A stretch of DNA of 64,000 bases from Streptomyces sp. R44 (GTDB lineage: Bacteria > Actinomycetota > Actinomycetes > Streptomycetales > Streptomycetaceae), in contig NZ_CP163444.1 of NCBI RefSeq assembly GCF_041053105.1, positions 8,526,501 through 8,590,500 on the forward strand. Direction: 5' to 3'. Shown piece by piece: positions 16,665 through 26,460 of the stretch. The position numbers were made by a program, and so were the translations under genes. The notes beneath the pieces are model-generated. The model saw only the letters and a program-made list of their open reading frames with translations. It had not been told where the DNA came from and ran no database searches. Every line of letters begins with the position of its first letter. The first letter of the stretch is position 1.

Positions 16665-17528
16665 GTGAAGATCGGAGTCAACATCCTCAACTTCGGCCCC
16701 GGCGCCGACCCCGGAATGCTGCGCAGCTGGGCCCAGACCGTGGAAGGCCTCGGCTACGACCTGCTGATGGTCTCGGACCACGTCGCCATCACGCCCGACG
16801 TGGCCGAGCGCTACCCGGCCCCCTTCTACGAGCCGTTCACCACCCTGTCCTGGCTGGCCGGCGTCACCAGCCGCGTCCGCCTCGGCACGACCGTCCTCAT
16901 CGCTCCCTACCGGCACCCGCTGCTCACCGCCCGCATGGCGGCCAACCTCGACGCACTGAGCGGCGGCCGGCTCGTCCTCGGCGTGGGGGTGGGCTGGGCA
17001 CGGCAGGAGTTCGACGCCCTCGGCATCCCCTTCGAACGCCGGGGACGGCTCACCGACGCACACCTCCAGGCCCTCCGCGAGGCCTGGGCCGACACCGCCG
17101 CCTACGGAGACCGCCGTATCCCGGTCTGGATCGGCGGCCACAGCGACGCGGGCCTGCGCCGCGCCGTACGGTTCGGGGACGCCTGGCACCCCCTGCGCCG
17201 CACCCTTCCGCAGCTCCGCGAAGGCGCCGCCAGGCTGAAGGAGTACGCGGACGAGCTGCACCTCCCGGAACCCGCCCTGGCCCCCCGTATCGCCCTCAGG
17301 CTCACGGCCGCGCCGGTCGACGGACCGGACCGGCCCGCCGGGGAGGGAACGATCGAACAGATCGTGGACGACCTCGACCAGCTGCGACGGATGGGCGCCG
17401 AGGCCGTCGTCCTCGACCCGTACGGCGGCGACCCCGACGAGACCAGGAACCCGCAGGCCGCCTGGCAGGCACTCGCCACCGTCGCCGCACACCTCTCCCC
17501 GCACCGCACCCGAACGGAGCCGTCATGA
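16665..17528 (+). CDS. LLM-class F420-dependent oxidoreductase
   Basis: This 287-residue protein has the luciferase-like TIM barrel. It starts MKIGVNILNFGPGADP and has DLLMVSDHVAI, the RVRLGTTVLIAPYRHP segment and RLVLGVGVGWARQEFDALG, all typical of F420-dependent members. The substrate is unknown. The start is GTG 16665, and a TAGCCT -10-like hexamer at 16652-16657 implies a leaderless transcript. The stop overlaps the ATG of the deaminase gene by 4 bp (ATGA), so the two are translationally coupled. Confidence 0.88.
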   Translation: MKIGVNILNFGPGADPGMLRSWAQTVEGLGYDLLMVSDHVAITPDVAERYPAPFYEPFTTLSWLAGVTSRVRLGTTVLIAPYRHPLLTARMAANLDALSGGRLVLGVGVGWARQEFDALGIPFERRGRLTDAHLQALREAWADTAAYGDRRIPVWIGGHSDAGLRRAVRFGDAWHPLRRTLPQLREGAARLKEYADELHLPEPALAPRIALRLTAAPVDGPDRPAGEGTIEQIVDDLDQLRRMGAEAVVLDPYGGDPDETRNPQAAWQALATVAAHLSPHRTRTEPS

Positions 17529-17953
17529 CGACAGCCGACGACCACACCCTCCTCCGCCGCGCCATCGCCCTCGCCGCCACGGCCCGGGAGTCGGGCAACC
17601 CGCCGTTCGGGTCGCTCCTCGCCGCACCCGACGGGACGGTCCTGGCGGAGGAGCACAACACCACCCTCACCGACCGGGACGTCACCGCCCACCCCGAACT
17701 CAAGCTCGCCCGGTGGGCGGCCCGGGAACTCGACCCGGCGACGGCGGCCGGGACCACGATGTACACCAGCTGCCAGCCCTGCGGCATGTGCGAAGCCGTC
17801 ATCCGGCAGGCCGGCCTGGGCCGCGTCGTGTACGCCCTCTCCGGCGAACAGCTGCTCGACATCCGCCCCGGCAGCGGCCGCCCGCCCGTACCGCAGGACG
17901 GCCCCGCGCTGCTCGACGAGGTACGGGCCGTGGTCGAGCCGTACTACCGCTGA
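17525..17953 (+). CDS. Nucleoside/cytidine deaminase-like protein
   Basis: A zinc-dependent deaminase of the CDA fold with 142 residues. The catalytic motif is HPE (His56, Glu58) and the second zinc motif is PCGMC (Cys86, Cys89). The sequence ARESGNPPFGSLLAAPDGTVLAEEHNT is typical of guanine- or cytosine-deaminase-like proteins in the tRNA-adenosine/guanine deaminase group. ATG 17525 overlaps the stop of the LLM oxidoreductase, so the two form an operon. The GNAT gene follows after 22 bp and may be part of the same unit. Confidence 0.88.
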   Translation: MTTADDHTLLRRAIALAATARESGNPPFGSLLAAPDGTVLAEEHNTTLTDRDVTAHPELKLARWAARELDPATAAGTTMYTSCQPCGMCEAVIRQAGLGRVVYALSGEQLLDIRPGSGRPPVPQDGPALLDEVRAVVEPYYR

Positions 17954-17975
17954 CCGGATGCGTCAGGATGGGGGC

Positions 17976-18509
17976 ATGACCGAGATCCTCACCCCCCGAC
18001 TCCTCCTCCGCCGCTGGAGCGACGACGACCTCGTCCCCATGGCGGAGATCAATGCCGACCCGGAGGTCATGCGGTGGATCGGCGACGGCTCGGTCCGTGA
18101 CCTGGAACAGACCGCGGAAGCCATCGAACGGTGCGAGGAGGAATGGGACGAGGAGGGCTTCGGGATCTTCGCCGTCGAGCTCCTCGGCTCCGGGGAGCTC
18201 ATCGGCTTCGCCGGACTCTCCGTGCCGGAGTTCCTGCCGGAGGTGCTCCCCGCCGTGGAGATCGGCTGGCGCCTCGGCCGGCAGTTCTGGGGCCAGGGGT
18301 ACGCCTCCGAGGCCGCCCACGCGGTCCTGGAGTTCGCCCTCCAGGACCGCGGGCTCGACCGGGTCGTCGCCATCACCCACGCCGGCGACCGGGCCTCCGA
18401 GAACGTCATGCGCAAGCTCGGCATGGTGCCGGAACGGGAGACGAGCCACCCGGTCCTCGGCCTTCCCCTGCGGGTCTACGCCATCGACCTCACCGAGTAC
18501 CAGGCGTGA
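17976..18509 (+). CDS. GNAT N-acetyltransferase (RimJ/RimL-like)
   Basis: This GNAT has 177 residues. It opens with TPRLLLRRWSDDDLVPMAEINADPEVMRWIG, typical of the RimJ/RimL/Acetyltransf_3 group. The acetyl-CoA loop is RQFWGQGYASEAAHAVLEFAL (Q/RxxGxG/A), and NVMRKLGMVPE follows. It may acetylate a protein N-terminus or a small molecule. ATG 17976 has AGGATGGGGG upstream. A 13-bp-armed hairpin follows the stop. Confidence 0.88.
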   Translation: MTEILTPRLLLRRWSDDDLVPMAEINADPEVMRWIGDGSVRDLEQTAEAIERCEEEWDEEGFGIFAVELLGSGELIGFAGLSVPEFLPEVLPAVEIGWRLGRQFWGQGYASEAAHAVLEFALQDRGLDRVVAITHAGDRASENVMRKLGMVPERETSHPVLGLPLRVYAIDLTEYQA

Positions 18510-18518
18510 CCACCGGGA

Positions 18519-18551
18519 CCTCGCCGGAGCGTCAGCGGCGCTCCGGCGAGG
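18519..18551. terminator. Terminator between convergent genes
   Basis: Perfect 13-bp arms, CCTCGCCGGAGCG (18519-18531) and CGCTCCGGCGAGG (18539-18551), flank a 7-nt loop between the convergent stops at 18509 and 18565. The 3' arm region recurs as a near-identical 17-bp direct copy at 18564-18580. Confidence 0.75.
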
Positions 18552-18564
18552 CCCCGCTCCACCG

Positions 18565-21022
<2,458 letters not shown>

Positions 21023-21058
21023 CGGTCCACCGCCCCGTACTCCGGCACGGTAGGGTCC

Positions 21059-21086
21059 GGCCGTCGCGATGATCTTCGCGACGGCC
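21059..21086 (+). other. Hairpin in the leader of the FAD oxidoreductase
   Basis: Perfect arms GGCCGTCGCG (21059-21068) and CGCGACGGCC (21077-21086) flank 8 nt. It may terminate the esterase transcript. Alternatively, with TAGGGT at 21051-21056 acting as a -10, it would form at the 5' end of the next mRNA. Confidence 0.5.
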
Positions 21087-21115
21087 GAGGACCCGAACCG
21101 TTACGGAGGGAACAC

Positions 21116-22465
21116 GTGAAGCGCGCCGTTGTCCTGGGAGGAAGCTTCGCCGGGCTGCTCGCCGCCCGGGTGCTGAGCGACTTCGCCGAGGAGGTCGTGG
21201 TCGTCGAACCCGACCGCCTCGACGGCGGCCGGAACGGTACGGGCCCCGGCGCGCCGCACCGGGGGCAGCTGCACGCCCTGCTCGCCATGGGCCACACCCA
21301 GCTCGAACGGTTCTTCCCGCGCATCACCCGGGAGATGGTCAGCGGCGGAGCCCGCCTCGGCCAGGGCGACGAGGTCCGGTTCTACGTCGACGGAGCGCTC
21401 AAGGCACCCGTCGCCGACGTACGGATGCTCGGCGCCACCCGCCCGTTCATCGAGACGCACGTACGGCGCCGCGTGACCGCCCTCGGCAACGTCAGGATCG
21501 AGCCCGCCACCGGCAAGGGACTGCTCGTCCGGGGCGGACGGGTCGTCGGCGCGCGACTGGCGGCGGCGAACGCCACGGCGGCGGAGGCGGCCGGAGAGAC
21601 CGGGGCCGCCGAGTACGACATACGCGCGGACCTCGTCGTCGACGCCATGGGACGCTCCAGCCGGCTCGGCAGCTGGCTCGCCGCCGAGGGCTGGAGCCAG
21701 GCGCCCGTCGACCGCATGCGCGTCGACCTCGGCTACGCCACCGCCCGCTTCGTCCGCGGGAGCGAGCTCCCGGACACGGTCATCGCCCACTCCACACCGG
21801 GCCCGGCGAGCGACTACCAGCCGGCCGTGTGCGAACCCGGGGCCCTGGCCGCGGTCGAGGACGACGCCTGGTCCGTCGTCCTCGCCGGATACGCCGACCA
21901 CCGCCCGGGCCGTGACCGCACCGAGTTCCTCGGCCGGATGAGGCGCTGCGTCGAACCCCTGCGCGAAGTCGCCGAGCGGTGCGAGATGATCGGCGAGGTG
22001 GAGCCCTTCCACTTCCGGGAGAGCCGCAGGCGCCGGTTCACCGACCTGACGGACTTCCCCGGCGGACTCGTCGTCCTCGGCGACGCGATGGCGACCGTGA
22101 ACCCCGTCTACGGACAGGGGCTGACCCTCGCCGCCCTCCAGGCCTCCTCGCTCCACGTGCACCTGCGGTCCGGCGCCTCGCCGCACGACCCGGCCTGGGA
22201 CTACTTCCGCCGGGCCGCGGTGGTCGTCGACGCCGCGTGGCAGCTCTCGACGACCGCCGACCTCGCCCAGCCGCACGTCACCGGACCGTACCCCCGCGGC
22301 TACCGGTTCCTGCGCTGGGCCGGCGACCACATCACGACCGCGTCGGTCAGGGACTCGCGGGTGAACCAGACGTACATGGACGTCGTCCACATGCGCAGGC
22401 ACCCGAAGGCGCTCACCGGCCCCCGTGTCCTCGCCCGCACCGCCCGGGTCCTCTGGCAGGGGTGA
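21116..22465 (+). CDS. FAD-dependent oxidoreductase / monooxygenase
   Basis: This 449-residue flavoprotein begins with the Rossmann dinucleotide-binding motif KRAVVLGGSFAGLLAARVLSD (GxGxxG variant GGSFAG). It has VVEPD ending the second strand and the FAD-binding DFPGGLVVLGDAMATVNPVYGQGLTLA near 325-350. It resembles the hydroxylase/squalene-epoxidase-like group found beside natural-product genes, but no such cluster lies here. The Ala-rich insert at 150-165 is odd. The start is GTG 21116 with CGGAGGG 7 bp upstream. Confidence 0.82.
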   Translation: MKRAVVLGGSFAGLLAARVLSDFAEEVVVVEPDRLDGGRNGTGPGAPHRGQLHALLAMGHTQLERFFPRITREMVSGGARLGQGDEVRFYVDGALKAPVADVRMLGATRPFIETHVRRRVTALGNVRIEPATGKGLLVRGGRVVGARLAAANATAAEAAGETGAAEYDIRADLVVDAMGRSSRLGSWLAAEGWSQAPVDRMRVDLGYATARFVRGSELPDTVIAHSTPGPASDYQPAVCEPGALAAVEDDAWSVVLAGYADHRPGRDRTEFLGRMRRCVEPLREVAERCEMIGEVEPFHFRESRRRRFTDLTDFPGGLVVLGDAMATVNPVYGQGLTLAALQASSLHVHLRSGASPHDPAWDYFRRAAVVVDAAWQLSTTADLAQPHVTGPYPRGYRFLRWAGDHITTASVRDSRVNQTYMDVVHMRRHPKALTGPRVLARTARVLWQG

Positions 22466-22528
22466 CGGGAAGGGCCCCCAGTACCACCGCTGACCAGCGA
22501 GGACACCCGTACGCGTACCCTCGTGGAC

Positions 22529-23485
22529 GTGTCTGCCTCACGTCTCCACCGCGTCGCCGTCCTCGTACTCGAAGGTGCGAAACCCCTCGACGTCGGAATC
22601 CCCGCGCAGGTGTTCACGACCCGGGCCAGCATGCCGTACGAGGTACGGGTCTGCGGCGCCGAACCCGGGGTCGTGGCCGGCGGCGACGGCCTGTCGTACC
22701 AGGTCGCCCACGGCCTGGAGGCACTCGCGTGGGCCGACATCGTCTTCGTCCCCGGCTACCGTCACCCGGACCGCGAGGACCCGCCGCGCGCCGTCGTCGA
22801 CGCGCTGATCGCCGCCCACGACCGCGGGGCCCGGCTCGCCGCCATCTCGACGGGGGCCTTCGCGCTCGCCGCCACCGGCCTCCTCGACGGCAAACGGGCA
22901 ACGACCCACTGGCACTACGCGCGGGCGCTCGCCGCCAAGCGCCCCCTCATCCAGGTCGACGAGAACGTCCTCTTCGTCGACGAGGGCAGCATGCTGACCT
23001 CCGCCGGCGCCGCCTCCGGCATCGACCTGTGCCTCCACATCCTGCGCAGCGACCTCGGCGTGGCCGCCTCGAACCACGCCGCCCGGCGCCTGGTCGCCGC
23101 CCCGTACCGCAGCGGCGGCCAGGCACAGTACGTACCCCGCAGCGTCCCCGAGCCCCTCGGCGAGCGGTTCGCCGCCACCCGCGAATGGGCACTGCACCGG
23201 CTCGGCGAGCCCCTCACCCTGGAGATACTCGCCCGGAACGCGGCGGTGTCACCGCGCACGTTCTCGCGCCGGTTCGCCGAGGACACCGGCTACACGCCGA
23301 TGCAGTGGGTCATGCGGGCCCGCATCGACATGGCCCGTGAACTGCTCGAACGCTCCGAGCGGGGCGTCGAGCAGATCGCCGCCGACGTGGGCCTGGGCAC
23401 CGGGGCGAACCTGCGCCTGCACTTCCAGCACATCCTGGGCACCACACCGAGCGAGTACCGGCGCACCTTCGCACAGGGGGAATAG
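22529..23485 (+). CDS. GlxA-family AraC regulator with DJ-1-like domain
   Basis: This 318-residue regulator has an N-terminal DJ-1/PfpI-like domain (about 6-190, with SASRLHRVAVLVLEGAKPLD and the elbow AISTGAFALAATG in place of the catalytic Cys). Two AraC helix-turn-helix motifs follow (about 210-310, LTLEILARNAAVSPRTFSRRF and VEQIAADVGLGTGANLRLHF). Such proteins activate or repress catabolic genes. TACCCT at 22516-22521 predicts a leaderless mRNA starting at the second GTG (22529); the first in-frame GTG is 22523. Gap follows after 131 bp on the same strand. Confidence 0.87.
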   Translation: MSASRLHRVAVLVLEGAKPLDVGIPAQVFTTRASMPYEVRVCGAEPGVVAGGDGLSYQVAHGLEALAWADIVFVPGYRHPDREDPPRAVVDALIAAHDRGARLAAISTGAFALAATGLLDGKRATTHWHYARALAAKRPLIQVDENVLFVDEGSMLTSAGAASGIDLCLHILRSDLGVAASNHAARRLVAAPYRSGGQAQYVPRSVPEPLGERFAATREWALHRLGEPLTLEILARNAAVSPRTFSRRFAEDTGYTPMQWVMRARIDMARELLERSERGVEQIAADVGLGTGANLRLHFQHILGTTPSEYRRTFAQGE

Positions 23486-23616
23486 GCGGCCTTGCCGGAT
23501 CCTTCGGGTGACCTTGGCGCGATACTTGCGGACCGTGGCGATCACGCCGCTGTTCGAAGCGTGCGTTCCGCGCGAACCTGGGTGACGAATCAGCAGGTCG
23601 GAAGGGACACCGCAAC

Positions 23617-24615
23617 ATGACTCGCATCGCCATCAACGGGTTCGGCCGCATCGGACGCAACGTGCTCCGTGCCCTCCTGGAGCGCGACACCGACCTCGAG
23701 GTCGTCGCCGTCAACGACCTGACCGAGCCCACCGCCCTCGCGCGGCTCCTCGCCTTCGACTCCACCTCGGGCCGTCTCGGCCGCCCGGTCACCGTCGACG
23801 GCGACACCCTCGTCGTCGACGGCCGCCGCATCAAGGTGCTCGCCGAGCGCGAGCCGGCGCAGCTGCCGTGGGCCGAACTCGGCGTGGACATCGTCCTCGA
23901 GTCGACCGGCCGCTTCACCTCGGCCAAGGCCGCCCGCGCGCACCTCGACGCCGGGGCCAGGAAGGTGCTCGTCAGCGCGCCCGCGGACGGCGCCGACGTC
24001 ACCCTCGCGTACGGCGTGAACACCGACGCGTACGACGCCGACCTGCACACGATCGTCTCGAACGCCTCCTGCACGACCAACGCCCTCGCGCCCCTCGCGA
24101 AGGTCCTCGACGACCTCGCGGGCATCGAGCACGGCTTCATGACGACGGTCCACGCCTACACGCAGGAGCAGAACCTGCAGGACGGCCCGCACCGCGACCC
24201 GCGCCGCGCCCGCGCCGCCGGCGTCAACATCGTGCCGACCTCCACCGGCGCCGCCAAGGCCATCGGCCTCGTCCTGCCGAACCTGGACGGCAAGCTGTCC
24301 GGCGACTCGATCCGCGTGCCCGTCCCGGTGGGCTCGATCGTCGAGCTCAACACCACCGTCGCCCGCGACGTGACCGTCGAGGACGTCCTGGCGGCCTACC
24401 GCACCGCCGCCGAGGGCCCGCTGGCCGGTGTCCTGGAGTACTCGGAGGACCCGCTGGTCTCCGCCGACATCGTGGGCAACCCGCACTCGTCGATCTTCGA
24501 CTCGGCGCTCACCCGCGTCGAGGGCCGCCACGTCAAGGTCGTCGCCTGGTACGACAACGAGTGGGGCTTCTCGAACCGCGTCATCGACACCCTCCAGCTC
24601 CTCGCCACCCGCTGA
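23617..24615 (+). CDS. gap: Glyceraldehyde-3-phosphate dehydrogenase, type I
   Basis: This is a full-length 332-residue GAPDH. The NAD-binding start is TRIAINGFGRIGRNVLRAL, the active-site Cys is in SNASCTTNALAP, and the substrate-phosphate site is in NIVPTSTGAAKAIG. The C-terminal WYDNEWGFSNRVIDTL is canonical. The EHGFMTTVHAYTQEQ segment carries the catalytic His region. Streptomyces usually encode more than one gap; standing alone, away from pgk and tpi, this is probably an additional isozyme. ATG 23617 has GGAAGGG 8 bp upstream. A strong terminator follows. Confidence 0.96.
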   Translation: MTRIAINGFGRIGRNVLRALLERDTDLEVVAVNDLTEPTALARLLAFDSTSGRLGRPVTVDGDTLVVDGRRIKVLAEREPAQLPWAELGVDIVLESTGRFTSAKAARAHLDAGARKVLVSAPADGADVTLAYGVNTDAYDADLHTIVSNASCTTNALAPLAKVLDDLAGIEHGFMTTVHAYTQEQNLQDGPHRDPRRARAAGVNIVPTSTGAAKAIGLVLPNLDGKLSGDSIRVPVPVGSIVELNTTVARDVTVEDVLAAYRTAAEGPLAGVLEYSEDPLVSADIVGNPHSSIFDSALTRVEGRHVKVVAWYDNEWGFSNRVIDTLQLLATR

Positions 24616-24664
24616 CGAAGAGACGAACGGCCGACTCCCGCCCCACGGCGGGAGCAGCCACACG

Positions 24665-24701
24665 CACACGCCGACTCCGGCCGCACGGGAGTCGGCGTGT
24701 G
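24665..24701 (+). terminator. Intrinsic terminator after gap
   Basis: Perfect 14-bp arms, CACACGCCGACTCC (24665-24678) and GGAGTCGGCGTGTG (24688-24701), flank a 9-nt loop and are followed by ACGCGTTTT. It lies 50 bp after the gap stop. Confidence 0.85.
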
Positions 24702-24810
24702 ACGCGTTTTCGGACCTGCGTGGGCGTGCGCACGAGGAACTCCACCGGACCGTCGGGGGCGACCGAAAACCGTTCGCACCGTCCGCGGGCCGGGTGACAG
24801 GGTGCTGGGC

Positions 24811-25377
24811 ATGGCACCCCCGTACCAGATCCGTGCCGACCACGACGCACGCACGATCGTGGTCCATCAGGCCTACTCGCCCGCCATCGCCGACGCGGCG
24901 CTGCGCGCCGGGCGCTTCGTCGCTCCGTTCTCGTTCCACCGGATGACGTGGATCAAGCCCTCGTTCCTGTGGCTGATGCACCGCAGCAACTGGGCCCGGA
25001 AACCAGGCCAGGAGCGGATCCTCGCGGTGCGGATCACACGCGAGGGGTGGGAGGAGGCCCTGTCCCGGGCCGTCCTGACGACCGCGGACCCGGCGGCCGT
25101 GGCGCGGGCCGCCGTGCACGTGCAGTGGGACCCGGAGCGCTCGGTGCGGGGGGCGGCGCTGAACCACTACAGCATCCAGGTCGGGATCAGCCGGCATCTG
25201 ATCCGTACGTTCAACGACGAATGGATCGTGGGTCTCACCGACGTCACGCCCCAGGTCCACAAGGCCGCGACGCTGATCCGGTCGGGGCGCGCGGCGAAGG
25301 CGCAGGGCCTGTTCCCCGCCGAGCGTGCCTACCCGCTGTCCCCGGCCCTGGAGACCCTGCTGTGCCCGCCTGGATGA
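24811..25377 (+). CDS. DUF4291 family protein
   Basis: The 188-residue soluble product matches the widespread DUF4291 family throughout: [27 protein letters not shown] near the N-terminus, [23 protein letters not shown] in the middle and [23 protein letters not shown] after it. Function is unknown. ATG 24811 is chosen because CAGGGT at 24797-24802 can be the -10 of a leaderless mRNA; an in-frame GTG at 24802 is the alternative. It is followed by the DUF1963-like gene after 34 bp. Confidence 0.85.
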   Translation: MAPPYQIRADHDARTIVVHQAYSPAIADAALRAGRFVAPFSFHRMTWIKPSFLWLMHRSNWARKPGQERILAVRITREGWEEALSRAVLTTADPAAVARAAVHVQWDPERSVRGAALNHYSIQVGISRHLIRTFNDEWIVGLTDVTPQVHKAATLIRSGRAAKAQGLFPAERAYPLSPALETLLCPPG

Positions 25378-25411
25378 CGGGCGGCGCCTGCCGACCGGAT
25401 ACGGTCGCGCG

Positions 25412-26416
25412 GTGAAGCCCACCACCCCCTACCGCCCCCTCGACATCACCCTCCCCTTTCCCGAACTGAAGGCGTACGCGCGCACCGCGACGCGGCTGCA
25501 TCCGCGACCGGGCGCGCCCACGGCCGCCGACAGCTCCGTGGGCGGGCCCTTGACGTGGCCGGCGGACGAGGCGTGGCCGGAGTGCCGGGAGCACGGCAGG
25601 GTCCGGGGCGTGCGGCCCCAACGGGCCCGCCGCTACGAGGAGATCCTCAGGGCGGCCCGGGCACGGCCCCGCCCGGCGGGCGGCTCGGGGGTCTTGGCGT
25701 ACACCGACGCCGAACGGGCCGAGGTCCAGGCGATGACCGACGCCGGACATCAGCCGGACCGGCACGACGGCGGCCCGCTGCCGCTGCTCGCTCTCGCCCA
25801 GCTCCACGCCCGCGACGTCCCCGACCTGGCGGCCTTCGCCCCGCCGGGCACGGACCTGCTCCAGGTGCTGTGGTGCCCGTTCAGCGGGCACGAGGACGGT
25901 CCGTACAGCCACTTCGGGCCGTCGACGCGCCTCTTCTGGCGCCGAGCGGCGGACGTCACGCGCCCGTTGTCCGTCCAGCCCGAGCCGCCGATCGTGGAGC
26001 ACATGTGGTACCTGCCGGAGCCGTGCGTGCTCCACCCGGAGCAGGTCACCGAGTACCCGTGGGCCGACTACCTGCCGCCGGCGCTCGTGGAGCGGATCGA
26101 CGCGTGGGAGGACGCCTTCGAGGCGCGCGTGGGCAGGGCGGCACCCACCTACCAGTACGACCTCTCCCTGGCGCCAGGCTGGAAGATCGGCGGCTGGGAC
26201 TCCTGGCACAGGACCGACCTGATGCGGGTCGATTGCGAGGCCTGCGGAGCCGAGATGCGTCTTCTGCTGACCATGGACTCGACGGAGACCCAGGCGAGTT
26301 GGGGACCCTTTCCCTCTCCGGGCTCCCCGACCGGTGTCACGGCAGGACGCGATGAGTACCGGGCCTTCGTCTGCCCGGCCGACCCGGCGCATCCCCACCG
26401 GATGAGCGCTCAGTAG
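25412..26416 (+). CDS. DUF1963-like hypothetical protein
   Basis: This protein has 334 residues with no signal or membrane segment. Motifs recall DUF1963 (YwqG-like) proteins: GGPLTWPADEAWPEC near 50, LPLLALAQLHARDVPDL near 120, and LLQVLWCPFSGHE near 150. The C-terminal part has a CEACG pair (DCEACGAEMRLLL) that may bind zinc. Function unknown. The start is GTG 25412, with TACGGT 6 bp upstream as a possible -10 of a leaderless transcript. It ends 14 bp before the damage-type promoter of the ligase gene. Confidence 0.65.
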   Translation: MKPTTPYRPLDITLPFPELKAYARTATRLHPRPGAPTAADSSVGGPLTWPADEAWPECREHGRVRGVRPQRARRYEEILRAARARPRPAGGSGVLAYTDAERAEVQAMTDAGHQPDRHDGGPLPLLALAQLHARDVPDLAAFAPPGTDLLQVLWCPFSGHEDGPYSHFGPSTRLFWRRAADVTRPLSVQPEPPIVEHMWYLPEPCVLHPEQVTEYPWADYLPPALVERIDAWEDAFEARVGRAAPTYQYDLSLAPGWKIGGWDSWHRTDLMRVDCEACGAEMRLLLTMDSTETQASWGPFPSPGSPTGVTAGRDEYRAFVCPADPAHPHRMSAQ

Positions 26417-26430
26417 CGCGCCGACGGGCA

Positions 26431-26453
26431 TTGTCAGTGCCCTGCGACAAGAT
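26431..26453 (+). promoter_or_regulatory. DNA-damage promoter motif (RecA-NDp/PafBC type)
   Basis: TTGTCAGTG (26431-26439), 8 nt, then CAAGAT (26448-26453) matches TTGTCRGTG-N8-TANNNT except for the first base of the -10. Initiation about 7-8 nt on would fall at the ATG 26461, giving a leaderless ligase mRNA. Confidence 0.65.
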
Positions 26454-26460
26454 GTTCGAC

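Noticed and set aside
26431..26460. TTG at 26431 as ligase start
   Set aside because: It is the -35-like box of the damage-type promoter, so it lies upstream of the transcript.
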